Shown: in pieces, positions 36,083-44,253 of the stretch
Position numbering within the stretch: the first letter of the stretch is position 1
Layout of the letters: each line of letters starts with the position of its first letter
Assembly (NCBI RefSeq): GCF_014023275.1
Contig: NZ_CP054697.1
Span: forward strand, 62,001 to 126,000
Direction of reading: 5' to 3'
Length of the DNA: 64,000 nt
DNA from: Nostoc edaphicum CCNP1411
GTDB lineage: Bacteria > Cyanobacteriota > Cyanobacteriia > Cyanobacteriales > Nostocaceae
Translations under genes and position numbers: made by a program
Notes under the pieces: generated by a model
The model's input: only the letters and a program-made list of their open reading frames with translations
The model's database searches: none
What the model was told of the DNA's origin: nothing

Positions 36083-37495
36083 ATGAAAAATACTCAAGTC
36101 GCAATTAACGAACTACTTAGTGAAACACCTTGCAAATCTAACCAGAAAAAATTTACTGGTCAGAAAAAACTCACTTGCACAAAACCACCACAACCAGGTG
36201 CAACCCAAGGAAATTGCCCTTTTGATGGAGCGATGGTTTCTGTCGGAGCTATTACTGATGCTGTTCATTTAGTACATGGTGCTGTTTCTTGTACTCACAA
36301 TCCTTGGGCAACTCATGGCAGCCTATCATCAGGCTCACAATTATACCAAACTGCTTTTACTACTGATTTTAGTGAAGGTAATATCGTTTTTGGTGGAGAA
36401 AAGAAACTGTACAAAGCGATTGTGGCTGTTGCTCAACGCTATCATCCTGCCGCTATTTTTGTTTATGCTACTTGTCTGTCTGCTTTGATTGGTGATGATA
36501 TTGATAGTGTTTGCCAACTTGCAAGACAACAAGTTAATATCCCAGTTATCTATGTAAATGCGCCTGGATTTCTTGGTAGTAAAAATTTAGGGAATCGCAT
36601 CGGTAATGAAACTTTATTGAATGCTGTCATTGGTACAGCCGAACCTGAATTTACTACACCATTCGATATTAATATTGTTGGTGACTATAATGTTGCAGGT
36701 GAAACGTGGAATATCTTACCATTATTCCAAAAAATGGGGATTCGCGTTCTTTCTAAAATTACAGGTGATGCTCGTTATCAAGAAGTTTGCTATGCTCATC
36801 GCGCCAAATTAAATGTAGTACTTTGCTCAAATGTAGCTATACAGATGGCGCAAACTATGGCGGAACGCTATGGAATTCCTTATATTGAAGAATCGTTTTA
36901 TGGTGCGACCAACTTAAACGATTGCTTGCGGAATGTTGCGGCAAAATTAAGCATATCCTTGGAAGATAGTGTTATTGCCTGTGAACTGCAAGAACGTACA
37001 GAAAAGTTAATTGCCCAAGAAAATGCTGCTCTAGATATTGCTTTAGCTCCTTACCTTGCTGATTTAAAAGGTAAGCGAATTATTCTTTCTACTGGTGGTG
37101 TGAAAAGTTGGTCGCTTATTTTAGCAGCCCAAGACTTGGGAATGGAGGTTATTGCAGCTACAGATGGCAAAACAACAGAAGAGGAGAAAGCTAAAATTAA
37201 ACAATATCTTGGTGCAGATGCAATGCTTTTGTCTGACACAACTCCCCAGGCTTTATTAAAGGTATTACACCAAACAAAAGCTGATGTATTGATTACTGGG
37301 GCTGGCAATAAATATACAGCACTCAAAACGGGAATCCCTTTTTTAGACATTAACCATGAACGTCACCATGCTTACGCTAGTTATGCAGGTTTGGTGGTAC
37401 TAGCACGCGAACTACATGAAGCCTTGTATAGTCCTATATGGGAGCAAGTTAGCAAACCTGCCCCTTGGGATGAAAAAATCAGCTATCAGCTATAA
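36083..37495 (+). CDS. NifE-like nitrogenase cofactor scaffold protein (NifE/VnfE)
   Basis: 470 residues, close to NifE, half of the NifEN scaffold on which the nitrogenase cofactor matures. C45, C70 and C132 keep the 25- and 62-residue spacing of the three cysteines that hold the NifE P-cluster-like 4Fe-4S centre, and the block VLSKITGDARYQEVCYAHRA with a Cys in VVLCSNVA matches the cofactor-side lobe. But the usual C-A-G-N-S-W-type stretch is CTHNPWATHGS, unlike NifE of the main nif cluster as I recall it. No nifN, nifB or other nif/vnf gene is nearby. It may be a VnfE-type paralogue, or serve another nitrogenase-like enzyme. Confidence 0.78.
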   Translation: MKNTQVAINELLSETPCKSNQKKFTGQKKLTCTKPPQPGATQGNCPFDGAMVSVGAITDAVHLVHGAVSCTHNPWATHGSLSSGSQLYQTAFTTDFSEGNIVFGGEKKLYKAIVAVAQRYHPAAIFVYATCLSALIGDDIDSVCQLARQQVNIPVIYVNAPGFLGSKNLGNRIGNETLLNAVIGTAEPEFTTPFDINIVGDYNVAGETWNILPLFQKMGIRVLSKITGDARYQEVCYAHRAKLNVVLCSNVAIQMAQTMAERYGIPYIEESFYGATNLNDCLRNVAAKLSISLEDSVIACELQERTEKLIAQENAALDIALAPYLADLKGKRIILSTGGVKSWSLILAAQDLGMEVIAATDGKTTEEEKAKIKQYLGADAMLLSDTTPQALLKVLHQTKADVLITGAGNKYTALKTGIPFLDINHERHHAYASYAGLVVLARELHEALYSPIWEQVSKPAPWDEKISYQL

Positions 37496-37606
37496 GTCAA
37501 TACGGTTTAGTTAAGGCTTAACTCTTTGTCAAATTCAATTTTTTAACGAACCGCATTCGCGTAGCGTCTCGTCAGAGAAGAACGCAAAGGAGGAGGAGGA
37601 AGAAAT

Positions 37607-37649
37607 ACTTAACTTAACTTAACTTAACTTAACTTAACTTAACTTAACT
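37607..37649. repeat. Pentanucleotide tandem repeat (AACTT)~9
   Basis: About 8.6 uninterrupted copies of AACTT in the 287-bp spacer between the NifE-like gene and the MFS gene, preceded by a GGA triplet run (about 37590-37600). Short tandem repeats are usual in Nostoc spacers. No coding effect. Confidence 0.9.
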
Positions 37650-37782
37650 GTATTGAGCTATAAATGCAACTTTCTTCTGCCAGGTTGATGTAATTGATCG
37701 TCTTCCACTACACTTTTAAGGTGTGGTGGAAGATGCTTGTTGTCCAAATATCTGCTTTGTTGCACAAAGAGAAGCGACTTGT

Positions 37783-39054
37783 TTACCGAGCAATCCAACG
37801 GCTTACTGCTGGCAATTGTGCAGAGAACCAGAACGCACCTAAAATAATCAGACTACCACAGACAATCAAGGCATTAGTCGCACCAAAATTATCTGCCAAA
37901 GTCCCAGCTAACAAATTTCCAAAGGGCATTGTACCCACCATTGCTAGGGCGTAAAAACTCATTACTCGTCCACGCTTATCCTCGGTAACTAAGGTTTGAA
38001 TAATCATATTACTACTGGTAATGTTGAGGATAGAAAAGCAGCCTACAAATACCAGAATAATTATAGATAGCCAAACTTGACGCGAGAGTGAAAAGAATAT
38101 CAAACTCATCCCAATCAAAACTTGAGCGACTACAATCAAACGCTCTAAGCCTACGATTCCTCGTCTGACACTTAGATACAAACAAGCAAACAACGAGCCA
38201 ATCGGTGCTGAAGTGCTGAGGTTAGCCATTGTTGTTGCGTTCCCATTGAGAATCTTTGCTGCAAAAACAGGCATCAGCGCGACATGAGACATCCCGACGA
38301 AACCATGTAACGCTAGCATTAATAAAATTACTCTAATCGGCTGGAATTTCCAGACATATTCAAAGCCCTCCCGCAATTTCTCCAAAGTATCGCTAATGCC
38401 CGTAAGGGGTTGCATCTGTCTGGCTGGCAACCGCATCGCTAGCAAGGTAAATATGGCAGGAATATAGCTAAGGGTATCGTAAAGAAAACAATATTTTACC
38501 CCTAGTGTCGCAATCAAAATCCCGCCCATAGCAGGCCCCACGACGAGAGAGGAACTTAACATTACTGAATTCAAAGCGATCGCATTACCCCAATCGGCGC
38601 GATCGTCTACAGTTTCGGTGACGATTGTATGGCGCACGGGCATATCTAATCCCTTGAGCAAACCATTGAAAGCACTTAGTACCAAGAGGATAGGAAAGGT
38701 AATCCAATTGGTAAAGGTGAGAATCGTTAAAGCCAGAGAAACGCTAATTCCCAATATCTGTACCACAATTAACAAGTCACGACGACTCCAGCGATCGGAC
38801 AATATGCCCGAAAAGGGAATCAGTAATAACGTAGGTAAAAATTGTACAAACCCTGCAACTCCCAACAACCAAGGCGATTGAGTCAAATCGTATACCAGCC
38901 AAGGAATAGTTAACTGCTGGGTCATAAATGTTCCAGACATTGATAGTAACTGTCCCCCGAAAAACAGGCGAAAATTACGCCAGCGCAAGGCGGGTAAATG
39001 GTGGTACGTGATATTACTGATGCTTTTCCCTAGTTGTCTATGCCAAATTTTCAT
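37783..39054 (-). CDS. MFS transporter (EntS-like, MFS_3 type)
   Basis: 423-residue inner-membrane carrier with about twelve hydrophobic segments; LGVAGFVQFLPTLLLIPFSG and ILSDRWSRRDLL carry the loop 2-3 signature of MFS exporters such as EntS. Expelled substrates in this group are siderophores, drugs or metabolites. It is divergent from tauD and shares with it the 328-bp spacer that holds operator site 6. A sulfur-compound role is therefore possible but unproven. Start ATG 39054 gives a 20-residue cytoplasmic N-terminus before helix one. Confidence 0.8.
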   Translation of the reverse strand: MKIWHRQLGKSISNITYHHLPALRWRNFRLFFGGQLLSMSGTFMTQQLTIPWLVYDLTQSPWLLGVAGFVQFLPTLLLIPFSGILSDRWSRRDLLIVVQILGISVSLALTILTFTNWITFPILLVLSAFNGLLKGLDMPVRHTIVTETVDDRADWGNAIALNSVMLSSSLVVGPAMGGILIATLGVKYCFLYDTLSYIPAIFTLLAMRLPARQMQPLTGISDTLEKLREGFEYVWKFQPIRVILLMLALHGFVGMSHVALMPVFAAKILNGNATTMANLSTSAPIGSLFACLYLSVRRGIVGLERLIVVAQVLIGMSLIFFSLSRQVWLSIIILVFVGCFSILNITSSNMIIQTLVTEDKRGRVMSFYALAMVGTMPFGNLLAGTLADNFGATNALIVCGSLIILGAFWFSAQLPAVSRWIAR

Positions 39055-39238
39055 GAGGAAAATTTTATCATGGTTTACTAATAATTAGGTTAGCTAAGAA
39101 TTGTCAAATAATCGCGTAGTTTACTACCCAGGCATCGCTGATCTGTCTGAGCCAAGGCTTTTGCACATTGACATCGAATCACTATAGAAGAGGATTGGTC
39201 TGTAAAAACGTAGGAAATTACTATTTAGCAACTGCATA

Positions 39239-39266
39239 CTACGTTAAATCTATCGGAATAGTGTAT
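39239..39266 (+). promoter_or_regulatory. Candidate sulfur-regulon operator, site 6
   Basis: 28-bp match: CTACGTTAAATC exact in the left arm, right arm weaker (AATAGTGTAT). It lies 117 bp upstream of the tauD-like start, in the spacer shared with the divergent MFS gene. Confidence 0.5.
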
Positions 39267-39382
39267 GATAATTTCAGTTATACTCCCAGCATTGGAATAT
39301 TGCTAGCAGAGTATCGGCAAAATTCCCAAGGAAATAGGCGAGTGTGAACACCTCCTGATAAATCAAACTCTGGAGAATCCTA

Positions 39383-40345
39383 ATGGGCTACAAACATATA
39401 GAAGTTAAACAGGTAGCTGGTTTCATCGGTGCAGAAATCGGTAGCGTAGACCTTTCCCGTCCTCTGAATGATGATCAAGTCCAAGAAATTCGCAAAGCGC
39501 TATTGAAGTGGAAAGTTGTGTTCTTTCGTGGTCAGAACATCGATCATGCTGCCCAGGTCGAGTTTACATCTCGTTTTGGCGAAGTGACTTTCGCCCATCC
39601 CTTGGGAGAGCCTGAACCAGTTCTGGGATTCCCCCAGATCAAACCCGTAGACCGTAAGCTTTATGAGCAGCAGTATGGTTTTCGCACTGGCGGTCCTTGG
39701 CACACAGATGTAACGGCGGCGATCAACCCACCAGCAGCGTCAATTTTACGCGCAGTTAATGTCCCTAGTTTCGGTGGTGATACCCAGTGGAGTAATCTTG
39801 TGGCAGCTTATGAGGGACTCTCAGCACCCCTGCGATCGCTAGCTGATACATTAAAAGCGGAACATCGCTTTAATGGAGGCGGTTATCAACCCCGCAACAA
39901 CAAATTCGACGATCGCATTGCTGTCAATCCCCTGATTTCTATTCACCCAGTCGTCAGAGTTCATCCTGAGACTGGTGAGCGTGCCTTGTTCGTAAACCCT
40001 GGCTTCGTCTCTCGCATTGTTGATGTATCACCAGAAGAGAGCAGACTGTTGCTAGAGTTGTTCTTTAACCAAGTCACCAAACCTGCCTACACCACCCGTT
40101 TCCGTTGGAACAACGGTGATATCGCTTTCTGGGACAACCGCGCCACCGTACATTTGGCTCCTCAAGATTTGGATCATTTGGATGTCGAACGTCTCCTCTA
40201 TCGCACCACCATCACAGGCGATGTTCCAGTAGGGGTTGATGGTTCCCGTTCAGAAGTGGTTCAAGGTGAAGCTTTCAGCTCTGAAGTACCAAGCGTCTTC
40301 AAGCAGAAAGCTGAGTCTAAGGAAGCACAACCAGTCCTTTCGTAA
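39383..40345 (+). CDS. TauD/AtsK-type 2-oxoglutarate dioxygenase
   Basis: 320-residue Fe(II)/2-oxoglutarate enzyme. The iron ligands are in PWHTDVTAAINPP (HxD, about residues 110-112) and RATVHLAPQD (distal His); an Arg of the 2-oxoglutarate site follows near RLLYRTT. Taurine dioxygenase and alkylsulfatase AtsK in this family release sulfite or sulfate from organosulfur compounds. A ribosome site GGAGAA precedes the ATG. Single gene, preceded by operator site 6. A separate remnant of a related 3' end lies at 56235-56303. Whether it acts on taurine, alkyl sulfates or another ligand is open. Confidence 0.85.
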   Translation: MGYKHIEVKQVAGFIGAEIGSVDLSRPLNDDQVQEIRKALLKWKVVFFRGQNIDHAAQVEFTSRFGEVTFAHPLGEPEPVLGFPQIKPVDRKLYEQQYGFRTGGPWHTDVTAAINPPAASILRAVNVPSFGGDTQWSNLVAAYEGLSAPLRSLADTLKAEHRFNGGGYQPRNNKFDDRIAVNPLISIHPVVRVHPETGERALFVNPGFVSRIVDVSPEESRLLLELFFNQVTKPAYTTRFRWNNGDIAFWDNRATVHLAPQDLDHLDVERLLYRTTITGDVPVGVDGSRSEVVQGEAFSSEVPSVFKQKAESKEAQPVLS

Positions 40346-41437
40346 AGCTGAGTTATAAGTCATGAGTGCTGAGTAAATTAAAAAGTACTCAGTACTTATG
40401 AACGCAGATATGAACCCCTTGTAGAGGAACGAGGGTGATTTTGCATGACTGATGTATAGCCCTAAATCTAAATCTAAGGCAATACCTTCGCCAAAATAAG
40501 AGGATGAAGAGAGAGGGCCGATGTAGTAGAGTTATTGTCTCTCACAACGACAACTCAAAAACCACAATCAGCCCATGTCCGATATCTTATCACTGCTACA
40601 ATGCTTGCTACCGCAGATAAACGCTACGACGATGCGGCAATTGAACCAGATAATCCTGGCAATGTTAGCAATGAGCGGGCGAGTCACTATGTTGGGAATA
40701 TCACGTTGGACAGGCAGTGGTGGTAGTTATCGAACGATGTTGAGATTTTTTCATACGGTAATACCTTGGGCGACATTGTTTTGGGTATTCTTTCGCAAGC
40801 ATTTATTTCGTGCGAATGAGGCATATTTGCTAGCAGGAGATGAAGTTGTAATAAGTAAATCAGGGAAACAAACTTATGGGTTGGATAGATTTTTTTCTAG
40901 CTTGGCTAGCAAACCCATATTAGGGCTATCTTTTTTTACATTATCATTAGTCAGTGTTGAGCAAAGGCACTCGTTTCCGATTCAGATAGAACAGGTGATA
41001 AAGAGCGATATAGAAAAAAGTAGCCCCTCACCAACCAAAGAAATAAAACCGCAAGAAAAACGTGGGCGTGGACGACCGAAGGGGAGTAAAAACAAGAATA
41101 AAACCCAGGTAATTCTCACACCTGAATTACTGCGAATTCAGAAAATGATTAAGTCGCTGTTTAGGTTATTAGCTAAATTTATTCCCCTTACTTACTTAGT
41201 CTTAGATGGACATTTTGGTAACAATAATGCTTTACAGATGGCTCGCCAAGTTAACTTGCACATAATTTCAAAACTTCGCTACGATTCAGCATTATATATA
41301 CCTTATCAACACTCTGACCCCAATAAGCGCTCACTTCGTAAATACGGAGATAAAATTAACTACGATAACATACCTAATCAGTATTTATGTAAAATTACCA
41401 TTGATGAGGATATTCAAACTGATAAGCTCTTCCACAT

Positions 41438-42232
41438 TTAACTTGCCACAACAGCATTACCTTTATGTTTGACTCGGCGTGTCCATTTAATAATTAATTC
41501 GCCTTGATTAAGCAGTCGGTCTAATAAATTTTGGCTCTCCTAGACTAGTTATAGAAAATTAATACTTGATATCAGGTTCAATTCTTACATGGTAGGGGAT
41601 TCAAGAATCAAAAAGCATATTTTTATTAAATCTTTGATTCTATTTTAGCGAAACCTAGTTATATCAGGTATTTTAGGGGGTTTTTAGTATTAATTTATCA
41701 AACGAAGTCTAGGAGAGCCTAAATTTTTTAATTGCTCAACTGATTGAAATAACCGATGAGCAATATATTCCTTAGCTGAATGCCACACTAGCTCGATTAG
41801 ATTATAATCAGGGCTATAAGGTGGCAGAAAATACAGTTGAATATTTGGCATATTCTGCTCTACTTCGACCAACATTGTTTTCTTTTTGTGATAGCTAGCA
41901 TTATCTAAAACAATTAAGATTTTTGGTCCTTTATCAATAAAATCTTCAGTCTTGTTACCTAAGTCTACCCATTCTTGAAAAACCTGTTCATATAGCTGTT
42001 GTAATGAGGAGTAGAAGATATCACTGTTTCCTTTTTCTACAAAATAACAAATCCTTTTTCGGTCATGAAATCTTACTGCGCCCATTATATTCACTTTGCC
42101 ACTGCTGCGTTGTCCTCTAACTTTTTTTCTTTGGCCTTTTCGGCTCCAATTTTTCCGGCGGATTACTCTTAAGCTAAAACCTGATTCATCCCAGAACCAG
42201 ACTTGAAGCTTTTCTGGCTCTGCTTTTGACAC
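41438..42232 (-). pseudogene. IS630-type transposase interrupted by a MITE
   Basis: DDE residues are visible in VWFWDESGFSL, ILIVLDNASYHK and NLIELVWHSAK. The frame is open upstream to about 42320 without an ATG; GTG at 42232 is used here, so the N-terminal helix-turn-helix is short or absent. After QLKNL the frame enters the MITE. On the other side (41532-41438) it continues as LDRLLNQGELIIKWTRRVKH and ends at a proper stop, in frame once the MITE and one 8-bp duplication are removed. Confidence 0.8.
41533..41719. mobile_element. 187-bp MITE-like insert inside the IS630-type transposase
   Basis: Ends GGCTCTCCTAGAC and GTCTAGGAGAGCC are exact inverses, with weaker matching for about 25 further bases (toward TTAATACT). 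An 8-bp direct repeat TAAATTTT flanks it at 41525-41532 and 41720-41727. No coding capacity. The 8-bp duplication and GG-starting ends would fit mobilisation by an IS1595-type or similar transposase; that is inference. Confidence 0.8.
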
Positions 42233-42852
42233 TTCCAGATATCCAACTAACTTCTCTTTAAATGCTGCTCTTTTAGATAGGTCTTGCTTGTCTTTTGAGT
42301 TTCTCTTGTTGCTATTTTATGCGACTTAAATGTGGAACAGCTTATTTATCAAGCGACTTTACTTCATAAAGAATTTGCCCAAGCTCTGAATGTAGTTATT
42401 CTTGTCAAAACCAATCTTAAAACTCATGCTTGCAGCCATGTGATTCTATTTTCTAGCGACCTAAAATTGACATCTGAGAAAATAATTGACTACTACAAGC
42501 TGCGCTTTCAGATCGAATTCAATTTCCGAGATGCCAAGCAATTTTGGGGATTGGAAGATTTTATGAACTTAAGTCAAACTGCTGTAACTAATGCTGTTAA
42601 TCTAGCATTCTTTATGGTCAACTTATCCCATCATCTTCTCACGGATTTTCGTCTCCTTAATCCCGACTCTGGCATTCTTGACCTTAAGGCTCACTATCGT
42701 GGTTTTCGATATGTCCGTGAAATTTTAAAAATGCTTCCCGAAATGCCTGAGCCTATTTTATTAACCCAGATTTTTGCCAAGCTTACTTCTTTAGGGCGTA
42801 TTCATCCCGTTTCTACAGGCATTGAACCCTCGTAAATTGGCTAAGGTATTGC

Positions 42853-43238
42853 TATTGCCAGAAGTTGACTATCTAGTTGTAGCCACACCTCTGACACCGG
42901 AAACCAAAGCCTTAATTGATGAAACAGTACTCCGATCGCTACCCAGTCATGCTTATTTAATTAATGTGGGTCGAGGTGCGGTTGTGGATGAATCAGCTTT
43001 AACTAAGGCTCTCACTGAAGGCTAGATTGCAGGTGCAGGATTAGACACAGTTTCTATTGAACCCTTACCGCCAGAAAGTCATTTATGGTCTTTACCAAAC
43101 TTGTTTATTACACCCCATACTTCCGCAATTTCCCCAGCATTGAAAGAACGCATTGCCGCCTTGTTTCTCGATAATTTAGAGCGTTACCGAGCCGGTCAGC
43201 CTTTAAGAAATTTAGTCAATAAGCAAGCAGGATACTAA
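42853..43238 (+). pseudogene. D-2-hydroxyacid dehydrogenase copy, 5' truncated with amber stop
   Basis: Starts at LLPEVDYLVVATPLTPETKA right at the IS end and runs to VNKQAGY, closely matching the 3' 40% of the gene at 23416. The Rossmann domain is gone. An in-frame TAG at 43024-43026 stands where the intact copy has TGG (GWIAGAGLDT). Other differences (HLW for PLW, KERIAALF for KGRITNLF) show it has been diverging. Non-functional. Confidence 0.88.
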
Positions 43239-43298
43239 ATAAGCTCCTGACTTTTTGTCAAAATGAGCAACAGAGATATTTTTACAGTTAGGAAAGTT

Positions 43299-44171
43299 TC
43301 AACCCTCTACCTGCTCTATTTCTACACCTATTCCTTGGTCTAGTTCTATGAACTTTGGCCCGGCGATCAGAACTACAATCATCATTAAAATACTTGTTAC
43401 CATGATGATACTTACTACACTGGGATCTTCAAAATTACTTGTAGCTACTAATAATGCTGCGGCAAAATTGCGTTGAGCTGTTCCTACTCCTAGCACTCGT
43501 TGGGTATCGATACCAGGGCCGCCCAAAAGATAACCTGCGGTAAAGGAGAAGACTATGAAAATAGCACAAACTAAAATTGCACCTGTTTGTAATAAGCCAA
43601 TGATATCGTTAGTGTGAACTATCAGCCTGACAACCAAACCTAAAAGCAATCCAGCATTAGATAATTTGAACAAAATCGGTCGGATAATGGGGGCGATCGC
43701 ACTCAATTTTGCTTTGATGAATAACCCAACGATCAATGGGCTAACCATCATTAACAATAAGGGTTTGGCAATGTCCCAGGAGTTAATTTGCACACCTTCC
43801 ACCACTAGGGGCAGTACAATCGGCATATAAAAAATTGTGCCCAGCATTAGCAACATCATTAATCCCACCGAGAAAGCTATATTGCCTTTGACTATGTGGG
43901 CAAGTTTAGGCAATGCTGGAGGCCCTGATGCTACTGCCATGATCAGTAAGCCATCTCTTAGTGGTTCACTTAAATGTACTACTTGTAGTAATAAATATAC
44001 AAAAAGCGGCACTAGGACAAAATTTGTCAGCAGTGATGAGATAACTAAGCGAGGGTTGCGAAGTGGTTCCCAAATCTGTTGTACGGTTAGACTTAACCCT
44101 GCACCCAGCATGGTGAACACGATAAATGTGAAAAGTGCGAGTTTATCGATTAGTGACAAGATTTCGTTCAT
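43299..44171 (-). CDS. BASS-family (bile acid:sodium symporter type) transporter
   Basis: I take the ATG at 44171 (MNEILSLIDKLALFTF); the longer frame to 44240 reads repeated spacer sequence. The 290-residue protein has about nine or ten membrane helices, with GLSLTVQQIWEPLRNP near residue 25 and GTAQRNFAAALLVAT near the end, both typical of the family. BASS carriers import organic anions with sodium. It lies 82 bp after the arylsulfatase on the same strand, so import of a sulfated organic anion or export/import of its product is a reasonable guess. Confidence 0.78.
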   Translation of the reverse strand: MNEILSLIDKLALFTFIVFTMLGAGLSLTVQQIWEPLRNPRLVISSLLTNFVLVPLFVYLLLQVVHLSEPLRDGLLIMAVASGPPALPKLAHIVKGNIAFSVGLMMLLMLGTIFYMPIVLPLVVEGVQINSWDIAKPLLLMMVSPLIVGLFIKAKLSAIAPIIRPILFKLSNAGLLLGLVVRLIVHTNDIIGLLQTGAILVCAIFIVFSFTAGYLLGGPGIDTQRVLGVGTAQRNFAAALLVATSNFEDPSVVSIIMVTSILMMIVVLIAGPKFIELDQGIGVEIEQVEG

Positions 44172-44253
44172 GATTTTTTTCCATGCAGAGTTGCAGAGGG
44201 GCAGAGGGGCAGAGGAGAATAACCAATGCCCAATGCCCAATTCCCAATCCCTA

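Larger units (their letters stand above)
41425..42342 (-). mobile_element. IS630-type element nested in the IS4/IS701-type element
   Basis: 918 bp, flanked by TA at 41423-41424 and 42343-42344. Inverted ends AGCTCTTCCACATTTAA (41425) and AGCTGTTCCACATTTAA (read inward from 42342). Carries a transposase on the minus strand, which is itself interrupted by a 187-bp MITE-like insert (41533-41719). Confidence 0.85.
40575..42835 (+). pseudogene. IS4/IS701-type transposase in two parts
   Basis: Part one (40575-41424) runs from MSDILSLLQCLLPQINATTM to DEDIQTD, with a central Lys/Arg-rich stretch (KRGRGRPKGSKNKNK). Part two (42345-42835) resumes with IYQATLLHKEFAQALNVV and contains the Y-(2)-R-(3)-E-(6)-K signature in YKLRFQIEFNFRDAK. 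Removing the inserted IS630 element with one TA copy joins them in frame (QTD-IYQ). The host transposase was thus intact before the nested insertion. Confidence 0.8.
40479..42852 (+). mobile_element. IS4/IS701-type element interrupted by an IS630-type element
   Basis: Inverted ends match: GCAATACCTTCGCCAAAATA at 40479 and, from the other side, GCAATACCTTAGCCAATTTA ending at 42852. The transposase is cut at codon level by a TA-flanked IS630 element (41425-42342). Without that insert the element would be about 1.45 kb. I see no clean target duplication. Its right end directly abuts a 5'-truncated hydroxyacid dehydrogenase copy. Confidence 0.78.

Noticed and set aside
36083..37495. A nif cluster
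   Set aside because: No other nif, vnf or anf gene is within the window; only a lone NifE-like gene can be supported.
37607..37649. CRISPR-like repeat array
   Set aside because: The unit is only five bases with no spacers; it is a simple tandem repeat. I saw no CRISPR array, rRNA or tRNA gene in the window.
44171..44240. Longer start for the BASS transporter
   Set aside because: The added residues (SSAPLPLCNSAW) come from repeated spacer sequence and precede the natural MNEILSLIDK start.
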